Assembly (NCBI RefSeq): GCF_007859195.1 | Contig: NZ_VOHL01000001.1 | Span: forward strand, 186,001 to 250,000 | Direction: 5' to 3' | DNA length: 64,000 bases | Source: Streptococcus cuniculipharyngis | Lineage (GTDB): Bacteria > Bacillota > Bacilli > Lactobacillales > Streptococcaceae | Part shown: one piece after another, positions 52,828 through 59,720 of the stretch | Position numbering within the stretch: position 1 is the first letter of the stretch | Layout: each line of letters opens with the position of its first letter | Made by a program: the position numbers and the translations under genes | Notes under the pieces: model-generated | What the model was told of the DNA's origin: nothing | The model's input: the letters and a program-made list of their open reading frames with translations, nothing else | The model's database searches: none

Positions 52828-53193
52828 ATGGAAAATCGTTACCGCACTAACCTCAAAAAAGTCTTTCTAACGGACCAGGAGTTAGCAACTTTGAACGACC
52901 GTATCGTGCAGAGTGGCTGTAAAAATTTCTCTGCTTATGCCATAAAGATGCTGCTCAATCCTAACATGACCTTTCTGACCATTGATACCAGTAACTATGA
53001 CGACCTGATCTTTGAACTGAAACGTATCGGAAATAACCTTAATCAAATCGCACGGACTGTCAACCAAACTCATCTTCTATCATTAAGTGACCGTGAGCTC
53101 TTGGTGCAAGGTATTAGTCAACTCATCAAGGAAGTTGAGAAGGACTTTAACATCAAGTGCCAGCAGCTGAAGGAGTTTTATGGTCATCACTAA
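52828..53193 (+). CDS. mobC: MobC relaxosome accessory protein 2
   Basis: This protein of 121 residues contains the bacterial mobilisation (MobC) signature ELKRIGNNLNQIARTVNQTH in its second half and a ribbon-helix-helix start (YRTNLKKVFLTDQELATL). It works with the relaxase at oriT. It overlaps the relaxase start by 14 bases, and a paralogue-like gene precedes it. A GGGAGG ribosome site lies before the ATG. Confidence 0.83.
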   Translation: MENRYRTNLKKVFLTDQELATLNDRIVQSGCKNFSAYAIKMLLNPNMTFLTIDTSNYDDLIFELKRIGNNLNQIARTVNQTHLLSLSDRELLVQGISQLIKEVEKDFNIKCQQLKEFYGHH

Positions 53194-55048
53194 GCATTTT
53201 GCGGTGCATAGCACCAAATACCGCAAGAGCCTTATCAAGTATATCCTCAATCCTGACAAGACAGAGCAGCTGAAGCTGGTCTCCGATTTTGGCATGAGCA
53301 ATTACTTGGATTTTCCCACTTATGAGGAGCTGGTGGAGATGTATCAGGCAAACTTGACGAACAACGACAGGCTCTATGATTCCAGAAACGACCGCCAGCA
53401 AATCAAGCAGACCAAAATCCACGCCCATCACTTGATTCAGTCTTTCTCTCCTGAAGATAATCTGACAGCTGAAGAAATCAATCGCATTGGCTACGAGACC
53501 ATCAAGGAATTAACAGGGGGCAACTTTCGTTTCATCGTCGCAACCCACACAGACAGAGACCATGTGCATAATCATATTCTGATAAACTCTGTTGACCTCC
53601 ATTCTGACAAGAAGCTCAAGTGGGACTACGCCCAAGAGAGGAATCTTCGCATGATTTCTGACCGCTTGGCCAAGGAAGCAGGAGCAAAGATTATTCCGCC
53701 CGATCGCTATTCGCACGAACAATTTGAAACCTACCGAAAGAGCAATCACAAATTTGAACTCAAACAACGGCTCTATTTTCTCATGGAGAACAGCAAGAAC
53801 TTTGAGGACTTTATGGCCAAGGCTCCCGCTCTCAACGTGGAGATGGACTTCTCTCGCAAGCACGCCAGATTTTCCATGACCGACCGAGACATGAGGCAGG
53901 TCATTCGTGGTAAGCAGCTGGATAAGCGACAGCCCTACACCGAGGACTATTTCCGAGAGCATTTTGCCAAACGAGCCATTGAGAAACGACTGGATTTTCT
54001 TTTGCCTAGAGCACGTGACTTCTCTCATCTTTTGGACATGGCAGAGCAGGTAAATCTGAAAATCTCTCCGAAGAAAAAGCATGTGACCTTTACCTTGGTC
54101 GAAGACGGCCGAACCATCTCCATTGAGAATAAAAAGGTCAGTACAAAATACCTCTATGATCTCCAGTTCTTCGAGGATTATTTTGACCAAAGAGAAGTCA
54201 CACAAAATATTGATTTGACGAACCTTATCTCCGACTTTAAGACCTACCAAGAAGCACAGGACAAGGATAAACTCCCTAGTGAGGAGCTTCTAGCAGCCTA
54301 CAAGGACTTCAAGGAGAAACGAGATAAGATTCAGGAATTTGAAGTGGTTCTAGCAGACCACCAGATTGACAAGTTGGTCAAGGACGGTATCTTCATCAAG
54401 ATGACTTATGGTGTCAAAAAAGATGGCTTAGTCTTTATCCCAAACCGTAACTTGGATATTCATGAGAGCGAGCAGGGCAAGTCCTACCATGTCTTTATCC
54501 GAGAGACAGCCCAATTTTTCATCTACAATAAAGCGAACTCTGATCTCAACCGCTACATGCGAGGACGTGAACTAATCCGTCAACTCACTCACGACAGCAA
54601 GCATATCCCGAAACGCAGACGCCCGACTATGGCCAGTCTCAAAGAGAAAATAGCAGAGCTCAATCTTCTTATTGAATTAGACATAAACAACAAATCTTAC
54701 CAGGAAGTCAAAGATGAGTTAATCAAGGACATCGCCCAGTTGGATTTGACCGTCACGGAGTTGCAGGATAAGGTCGCTCATCTCAATAAAGTAGCAGAAG
54801 TCCTGCTCAATCTTAATAACTCTGACCCAGAAAACAGACGGCTAGCCAGATACGACTATGCCAAGATGAACCTGACACCAGTCATTAAACTGAAGCAGGT
54901 GGAGAAAGAAATTGAAGATTGTCAAAAACAGATGAATACAGCCATAGATGACTATGAACATCATGTGAGGAGATTGGGGAAATTAGTTAACACTATAAAT
55001 TTTGCAATCGATAGTAAAGAGAGTGGTTTTGACATTTCACTAGAGTAA
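53180..55048 (+). CDS. Relaxase (MobA/VirD2 type)
   Basis: This protein of 622 residues nicks oriT and leads DNA into the recipient. Motif III is ATHTDRDHVHNHILINSVDL, with the metal-binding histidines at 128, 130 and 132. A candidate catalytic tyrosine lies in STKYRKSLIKYILNPDKTEQ near residues 14-21. HAHHLIQSFSPEDNLTAEEI is the MOB_P motif II region. The C-terminal half is coiled coil. Length and neighbours match Tn5252-type relaxases. A long antisense frame (53510-54250) is only a shadow. Confidence 0.93.
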   Translation: MVITKHFAVHSTKYRKSLIKYILNPDKTEQLKLVSDFGMSNYLDFPTYEELVEMYQANLTNNDRLYDSRNDRQQIKQTKIHAHHLIQSFSPEDNLTAEEINRIGYETIKELTGGNFRFIVATHTDRDHVHNHILINSVDLHSDKKLKWDYAQERNLRMISDRLAKEAGAKIIPPDRYSHEQFETYRKSNHKFELKQRLYFLMENSKNFEDFMAKAPALNVEMDFSRKHARFSMTDRDMRQVIRGKQLDKRQPYTEDYFREHFAKRAIEKRLDFLLPRARDFSHLLDMAEQVNLKISPKKKHVTFTLVEDGRTISIENKKVSTKYLYDLQFFEDYFDQREVTQNIDLTNLISDFKTYQEAQDKDKLPSEELLAAYKDFKEKRDKIQEFEVVLADHQIDKLVKDGIFIKMTYGVKKDGLVFIPNRNLDIHESEQGKSYHVFIRETAQFFIYNKANSDLNRYMRGRELIRQLTHDSKHIPKRRRPTMASLKEKIAELNLLIELDINNKSYQEVKDELIKDIAQLDLTVTELQDKVAHLNKVAEVLLNLNNSDPENRRLARYDYAKMNLTPVIKLKQVEKEIEDCQKQMNTAIDDYEHHVRRLGKLVNTINFAIDSKESGFDISLE

Positions 55049-55075
55049 TTTAAATGTATTTTAAATATAACGTAT

Positions 55076-55104
55076 TTGAATTTTTTTAGAAATCGTGATA
55101 AAAT
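55076..55104 (+). promoter_or_regulatory. Promoter of the RNPP regulator
   Basis: TTGAAT (55076-55081) and TAAAAT (55099-55104) are 17 bases apart with TGA forming an extended -10. It lies about 30 bases before the GTG start. Confidence 0.6.
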
Positions 55105-55136
55105 ACAGTTAGAAGTAATAGACTGGAGGAAATAAA

Positions 55137-56009
55137 GTGGGAAGCTTACTAGCTACTCGGATTAAGAGCAGAAGAAAAGAATTGAAATTATCTCAAAAAG
55201 AATTGGCAGAAGGCATTTGTAAGCAAGGTCAAATTAGTCGTTTGGAGAACGGAGAATATACTCCGGGTTCAGAATTATTGCATCAACTGGCTAAAAAACT
55301 CAATGTTAGTATGGATTATTTTTTTGACGAGCAAATTTTGAATGAGAGTACAGATCTTATTGAGTTTAAAAAAATAGCTAAAACGTTCATTACTCAAAGA
55401 AATTATGAATCTTTGAAATATATCTATGATTTAGAGAAAGAAAAATCTCACCGCTTATCATTGTCAGATAAAATATATCTGGAATGGATTGCTTCATTGG
55501 TGGATTTTTACGTTCGCGATAGAAGAGAGGGAGCGATAGAGCGGTTAGAGAAGGCATTAAAATCAACTCATAAGGCAGATATAAACCACCTTCAAATTTC
55601 CAATACGCTTTTTAATTTCTATCATGATACAGATAATCTAGCTAGGTTTGATATGATGAAGGAAGAGTTAACTAGTCATTTGCAGCAACTGACTTTAAAT
55701 ACAATAGAGGAATTGGAGTTGTCTATCAAATTTAACTATAACCTAGGTCGCTATTTTTGGCTACAAAAGAATATGGAAGCAGCTATTAAACAAGTAACTG
55801 CGACTATTAAATTATGCCAAGAGTATCGAACAACTTATTTATTAGCAGATTCATTTTTGTTGTTGGGAAATCTAAGTCAAAATTTTTCAGAAAGAACGAC
55901 GGTTAAAACCTACTTTGAGACTGCACATTTTTTGTATAAGCAAATCGAAGATAATACAGAGAAGGCTCTGGCAGTAGAGCACTATATCTCAGATAAATTT
56001 CAAAATTAG
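55137..56009 (+). CDS. RNPP-family (PlcR/TprA-like) peptide-responsive regulator
   Basis: This protein of 290 residues has an N-terminal XRE helix-turn-helix (LSQKELAEGICKQGQISRLE, NGEYTPGSELLHQLAKKLNV, then SMDYFF), followed by about 220 residues of TPR-like helices. That is the architecture of PlcR, PrgX and pneumococcal TprA, which bind short imported peptides. A Phr-like peptide gene follows in the same direction, as with TprA/PhrA. GTG start with GGAGG seven bases upstream. It probably controls the peptide cluster downstream, directly or through the Phr gene. Repressor versus activator is unknown. Confidence 0.82.
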   Translation: MGSLLATRIKSRRKELKLSQKELAEGICKQGQISRLENGEYTPGSELLHQLAKKLNVSMDYFFDEQILNESTDLIEFKKIAKTFITQRNYESLKYIYDLEKEKSHRLSLSDKIYLEWIASLVDFYVRDRREGAIERLEKALKSTHKADINHLQISNTLFNFYHDTDNLARFDMMKEELTSHLQQLTLNTIEELELSIKFNYNLGRYFWLQKNMEAAIKQVTATIKLCQEYRTTYLLADSFLLLGNLSQNFSERTTVKTYFETAHFLYKQIEDNTEKALAVEHYISDKFQN

Positions 56010-56017
56010 ATATTTGA

Positions 56018-56043
56018 ACGATGCTTACGGGTATCGTTTTCTT
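56018..56043 (+). terminator. Weak terminator between regulator and signal peptide gene
   Basis: ACGAT and ATCGT pair (5 base pairs plus a partly paired extension) with a TTTTCTT tail, just past the regulator stop. Confidence 0.4.
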
Positions 56044-56103
56044 GTTTCTGTAAATACAAAAAAGTATATAAAAAAAAAGTATAACAAAAACTTATAAAAA
56101 AGA

Positions 56104-56132
56104 TTGACAAATGAATTTTTGGGTGCTAGAAT
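56104..56132 (+). promoter_or_regulatory. Near-consensus promoter of the Phr-like peptide gene
   Basis: TTGACA (56104-56109), exactly 17 bases, then TAGAAT (56127-56132) with TGC forming an extended -10. AT-rich repeats with AAGTATA precede it and could hold the regulator's binding site. This is the best-matching promoter seen in the ICE. Confidence 0.75.
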
Positions 56133-56161
56133 AAACTTATCAAAACTTAAAGGAGATTCTT

Positions 56162-56299
56162 ATGAAGAAGCTTTTAAAGAAACTCATTGTCATGTCTTTG
56201 TTGGGAGGACTGGTTTTAGCTGTTGGTAAAGGTGGAACAAATAAACCGAAACCAATGAATGAGATTGATCCTGGTCCAGCGAATTCTTATGTGAAGTAA
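56162..56299 (+). CDS. Phr-like quorum-sensing signal peptide precursor
   Basis: This frame of 45 codons is preceded by AAAGGAG. A basic start and hydrophobic core (MKKLLKKLIVMSLLGGLVLA) form an export signal. A short linker (VGKGGTNKPKP) follows, then the hydrophilic tail MNEIDPGPANSYVK, from which a mature signal would be cut. Size, layout and place directly after an RNPP regulator match Phr/PhrA-type peptides, which are exported, trimmed and re-imported through Opp/Ami. The mature ends are unknown. Confidence 0.72.
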   Translation: MKKLLKKLIVMSLLGGLVLAVGKGGTNKPKPMNEIDPGPANSYVK

Positions 56300-56709
56300 T
56301 ATAATTTTTATTGATATCGTATGTAGGCAATAAGTCATTGTTATTAGTGTTTTAGTCAATTAGTCAAGAGTTATAAAAACACCAAAGTGTTGGTTTTGTT
56401 ATCTAATTCTATGCGATTTGCTATTTTCTGAGTAACTGAGTAAGATATAGTATAATTGATGATGAAACGCTGATAGCCAGAATTGCATGTGTATATATAG
56501 ATGTAGTAACGAAAAAAGTTACTTATTTAGTGCATTAGAGAATGTTTAGGTCAAAGATAATAGTATAAATTTTCATAGACCTAAAGAACATATTTCGATG
56601 CATAAAAATATAAAAATGGTATTTAGTTGAAAAAAGTTTATCTATATAGATTCATTTGTTATACTGTTGGGATATTTTTTAAATTCCGATAAGTACTGAT
56701 AAAATACTT
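56300..56709 (+). other. 410-base AT-rich gap between the Phr gene and the peptide operon
   Basis: No frame longer than a few codons with a ribosome site is seen. AACAC/GTGTT with a following T-rich stretch near 56378-56401 may end the Phr transcript. TATAAT at 56451-56456 lacks a good -35. Two extended -10 boxes near the right end are listed separately. The rest shows nothing recognisable. Confidence 0.5.
56657..56705 (+). promoter_or_regulatory. Two extended -10 promoters of the peptide operon
   Basis: TGTTATACT (56657-56665) and TGATAAAAT (56697-56705) fit the extended -10 pattern; both have weak -35 regions, consistent with need for activation. The second lies 44 bases before the preferred ThiF start. 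Confidence 0.5.
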
Positions 56710-56748
56710 ATGAATACATATAAGGGGTATTTTAAGGTGAGGAAGAAT

Positions 56749-57843
56749 ATGAAATTTCCATATTTTAAAAAACAGTTATCTTTAATACCATATGGTGAGA
56801 AATTATCAATTGGAGCAACTCCAGATTTTGCATTAGAGGTAACTGATCCAAGTGGTTTAGTTTACGAAATATTATGTAACTGTAATGGAAGTAATACCAT
56901 TGAGGATATATATAAAAAAATAAAAAATAAATACAAGGACTTAAGAATTGAGGAAGTAACCGAAATTATTGATAGTCTTTCAAGCTATCCTTTGATTCTA
57001 GAAGATTATGCAATAACAGTAGAGAGTTCATTGACCCCTAGAGAGATTGAGCGTCATAGTCGTACAATGAATTTTTTATCAAATTTTGATTATCTTGGAA
57101 CAGAAAAAGTCAACTACATGAAGAAAATCATAAATTCTAATGTATTAATTGTTGGTTTGGGTGGAGTAGGCTCTTCCTTGGCAATGAATTTAGCGGCTTT
57201 AGGGGTTCAAAGACTCTATGGAGTAGATTTTGACAAAGTAGATTTATCTAACTTAAATAGACAATTGTTATATTCTGAATCTGATGTGGGGAGTTTGAAA
57301 TCTGAGGCTGCGAAGGAAAAATTAGATAAGTTTGATAGCTCCATTCAGTTTACTACTTTTCAGTTAGAGATAACGTGCACTGAGGATGTCGAAAGACTAA
57401 TAAAAGAATTTAATATTGATTTTGTATTCTGTGCGGCAGATCAACCTTCAATTTGGATATATAAATGGATTAATGAAGCGTGTCATAATACACAAACTGC
57501 ATGGATCTATGGAGGGAATAGTGAAGCCTCTTCATATTTTCAAACAATCATTCCTAATGAAACGAGTTGTTTTAACTGTCGAGAACTTAATTTAAAACAG
57601 TTTTCAGCTGAGGGTTACTTTAAATATTCTGAAGTAAAGAAACATGGATATGCGACACAAAATAATTGTTTAGCAGCAACTTCTTCATGCATCACTTCAT
57701 TTATGATTTTTGACTTTATTAGACATATTACAAAATTTGAATCTCCTAGAGTTGTTAATCAGCTATTTACTTTGGATTATAGAGATTACACAATTTCATA
57801 TTTACCAGTTGAAAAAAATCAAATGTGTAATTGTCAAAAATAG
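56749..57843 (+). CDS. E1/ThiF-like adenylating enzyme with N-terminal PqqD-like (RRE) domain
   Basis: This protein of 364 residues has about 85 N-terminal residues with the PqqD/RiPP-recognition pattern (LSIGATPDFALEVTDPSG, then a helix pair TIEDIYKKIKNKY and VTEIIDSL). An E1-like domain follows: VLIVGLGGVGSSLAMNLAAL (about 132-151), GVDFDKVDLSNLNRQLLYSE, and a four-cysteine zinc site CFNC (274-277) plus CNC (360-362). Such enzymes activate a carboxylate as acyl-adenylate, as MccB and PaaA do on peptides. ATG 56749 follows AAGGTGAGGAAG; ATG 56710 would be leaderless. It heads the peptide operon. The reaction is inferred. Confidence 0.8.
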   Translation: MKFPYFKKQLSLIPYGEKLSIGATPDFALEVTDPSGLVYEILCNCNGSNTIEDIYKKIKNKYKDLRIEEVTEIIDSLSSYPLILEDYAITVESSLTPREIERHSRTMNFLSNFDYLGTEKVNYMKKIINSNVLIVGLGGVGSSLAMNLAALGVQRLYGVDFDKVDLSNLNRQLLYSESDVGSLKSEAAKEKLDKFDSSIQFTTFQLEITCTEDVERLIKEFNIDFVFCAADQPSIWIYKWINEACHNTQTAWIYGGNSEASSYFQTIIPNETSCFNCRELNLKQFSAEGYFKYSEVKKHGYATQNNCLAATSSCITSFMIFDFIRHITKFESPRVVNQLFTLDYRDYTISYLPVEKNQMCNCQK

Positions 57844-57853
57844 GTTTATTCTT

Positions 57854-57869
57854 GTCCCTGGAGAGGGAC
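57854..57869 (+). other. Intercistronic hairpin before the precursor gene
   Basis: GTCCCT and AGGGAC form a 6-base-pair GC-rich stem with GGAG loop. No T run follows, so it is unlikely to terminate and may mark or protect the 5' end of a processed precursor mRNA. Confidence 0.4.
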
Positions 57870-57906
57870 GTTAATCAATACTACATCTGTAGGAAGGAGC
57901 GGAAAT

Positions 57907-58011
57907 ATGAAAGATTCAAAAAAAGAAACTAAAAAGATTGAAATTAAAGTATTAGACTCGGTTGAGCTTACTAAGCGCGGCGGACGTAATACAATTAATC
58001 CAGAGTCTTGA
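57907..58011 (+). CDS. Putative RiPP precursor peptide, 34 residues
   Basis: A frame with a strong AGGAAGGAGCGG ribosome site lies between the ThiF-like and arginase-like genes. It begins MKDSKKETKK, then has an alternating hydrophobic stretch IEIKVLDSVELT, suitable for beta-strand pairing with a PqqD-like domain. It ends KRGGRNTINPES. Two arginines in the tail are possible substrates for the peptide arginase; Glu33 and the C-terminal carboxylate are possible targets for the E1-like enzyme. There is no signal peptide. A terminator follows directly, as for highly expressed precursors. The leader/core border is unknown. Confidence 0.72.
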   Translation: MKDSKKETKKIEIKVLDSVELTKRGGRNTINPES

Positions 58012-58066
58012 TTAGTTTTATTAGGAGTTTTGTAAAAGTATACAAGATTCTTTCATATACAAAGAG

Positions 58067-58091
58067 AGGTCTGTATAATACAGACCTTTTT
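58067..58091 (+). terminator. Terminator/attenuator after the precursor gene
   Basis: AGGTCTGTA and TACAGACCT form a perfect 9-base-pair stem with TAA loop and a T5 tail. The arginase ribosome site starts two bases later, so partial readthrough must express the enzymes. Confidence 0.85.
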
Positions 58092-58101
58092 AGGAGATAA
58101 A

Positions 58102-59199
58102 ATGAGGATAAAAAAAGAAGATATATCAGCTAGAAAACTAGAGAATAGTATTGAATTATCGAATTTGCAAACAGGTCAGAAGATTATTATAAATGAATAT
58201 ACTTATAATTTAATTCTGGAGATGATTGAAGAACCTCTTGGTTGTTATGATAAGGATTCTAGTGAAAAGAATTTAATTTTAAATTATTTACAAGAAGTTA
58301 ATTTAGTGGAATCAGATTTAAATTATAATCTCCCTCCGATAATTAAGCCTGATACTTTATTAAGTGATTTAAACACAGATTCTAATATTGTATTTATCGG
58401 AGCTCCTTATGATGCGGGTTCTACGGGAACAACTGGCTCAAAAGTTGCTCCGGAATATTTTAGAAGATATTTTTCGGGTATTTCAAATAATTATAATAAC
58501 CTTTTTATGGAGAATTGTGAATATCCATACCGAAGCAATATATTGGGTAGGGTAATAGATATTGGAGATATTCTCTATCTTTCGGGAGAATCGATAGTAG
58601 ATTTTCAGAATAGAATTAAACAAGTCATATCATTAAATTCAAGTTCAAAAATTCTAGTTATGGGGGGAGATCACTCAATTTCCTCTTCAATAGTGGAGTC
58701 ACTATCAACTGATTTGAAACAAAATATAGTTTTTGTAAAATTTGATGCTCATTATGATTGTTCTGGAACTTTTAGAAAACTTCCGTTAAACCATCATAAC
58801 TATATTGAAAAGATTAGGGAGATAGAAAGGATTGATGAAATTATACATATTGGGGTGAGAGAGCCAAAGCTCCCATTTTATAACGTTGGTGATGATAAAG
58901 TATTTAGTGACTATGATAATTTTAAAAGATACTTTTCAAGTGGCAAAGTCAAAAATGTCTATATCTCAATCGATATTGATGTATTAGAGCCATTAATAAA
59001 TCCAGGAACCAGTTATCAAGTGCCAGAGGGTTTCGAGGTTTCTGATATATTAAAATATTTAGATTTATTAAAGAATTATAATATAATTGGTGCTGACATT
59101 GTCGAATACAATCCGCTACTCGATAAAAATAATTTATCATTTTACAATGTAAAAAAAATTTTTGAAAAGTTAGTAGAAATAATGGAGTATAGTTTATGA
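58102..59199 (+). CDS. Peptide-arginase-like ureohydrolase with N-terminal PqqD-like domain
   Basis: This protein of 365 residues begins with about 75 residues with a PqqD-like layout (SIELSNLQTGQKIIINEYTY, then LILNYLQEVNLVESD). The rest is a ureohydrolase: GAPYDAGSTGTTGS, GGDHSI (188-193), KFDAHYD (213-219), SIDIDVLEP (289-297) and DIVEYNP, giving the two-manganese ligands H191, D215, H217, D219, D291 and D293. Free arginases lack the N-terminal domain. Fusion to a peptide-recognition domain beside a precursor suggests conversion of peptide arginine to ornithine plus urea, as reported for OspR/EptC-type enzymes. Not shown for this protein. Confidence 0.78.
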   Translation: MRIKKEDISARKLENSIELSNLQTGQKIIINEYTYNLILEMIEEPLGCYDKDSSEKNLILNYLQEVNLVESDLNYNLPPIIKPDTLLSDLNTDSNIVFIGAPYDAGSTGTTGSKVAPEYFRRYFSGISNNYNNLFMENCEYPYRSNILGRVIDIGDILYLSGESIVDFQNRIKQVISLNSSSKILVMGGDHSISSSIVESLSTDLKQNIVFVKFDAHYDCSGTFRKLPLNHHNYIEKIREIERIDEIIHIGVREPKLPFYNVGDDKVFSDYDNFKRYFSSGKVKNVYISIDIDVLEPLINPGTSYQVPEGFEVSDILKYLDLLKNYNIIGADIVEYNPLLDKNNLSFYNVKKIFEKLVEIMEYSL

Positions 59200-59720
59200 A
59201 GGCGTTGGTTATTTTAGATTGTCAAAATGGAATGTTTTCTAGAGGAAAATTTGAAATACTTAGAAAAAATATTTTGAAATTACAACGAATTTTTAAATCG
59301 AATGGGGACATCATTATCAGCACAAAACATATTGACAATGATAAAGAAAGTATTATTTATAGTGGAAATGTAGATGGACTTTTGGATGAGCAACTATCCA
59401 AATCTTCCAATTTTATTATAGAAAAAGATTCTCCAAATATATTTAAAAGTAAAGAGTTGAATGATATTTTATCAGATTATCAAGTTAATGAAATTGTTAT
59501 TACAGGTTTTAATGCTGAGTATTGTTGCCTATTTTCCTCAATCATTGCTTCAGATAGAGGTTATAAAGTTACGTATATTGAGGATGCAACTGCAACAGTT
59601 AATAATGGAGATACTTATGAAATGCAAGATTTAGACATTATTGATTTTGTGGGTTGTATATTAGATTGGTCAGGAGAAGTTGAGGTTTTATATTTTGATG
59701 AGTTCAGAAAAAAAAATTAA
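59196..59720 (+). CDS. Isochorismatase-fold cysteine hydrolase
   Basis: This protein of 174 residues has the family triad: Asp8 in ALVILDCQNGMF, Lys77 in IIEKDSPNIF and the nucleophile Cys110 in VITGFNAEYCCLFSS. GYKVTYIEDATAT follows, as in nicotinamidase and related amidases. It overlaps the arginase stop by four bases and the protease start by 23, so it belongs to the peptide operon. Here it might remove an amide (for example from an Asn in the tail), resolve an intermediate, or work on a released small amide. The substrate is unknown. Confidence 0.72.
   Translation: MKALVILDCQNGMFSRGKFEILRKNILKLQRIFKSNGDIIISTKHIDNDKESIIYSGNVDGLLDEQLSKSSNFIIEKDSPNIFKSKELNDILSDYQVNEIVITGFNAEYCCLFSSIIASDRGYKVTYIEDATATVNNGDTYEMQDLDIIDFVGCILDWSGEVEVLYFDEFRKKN

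Noticed and set aside
53510..54250. Long minus-strand open frame (246 codons) inside the relaxase gene
   Set aside because: It is antisense to conserved relaxase motifs, has no ribosome site and codes for nothing recognisable.
56710..56748. ATG at 56710 as the start of the ThiF-like protein
   Set aside because: It lies only five bases past an extended -10 box and lacks a ribosome site; ATG 56749 has AAGGTGAGG at good distance.
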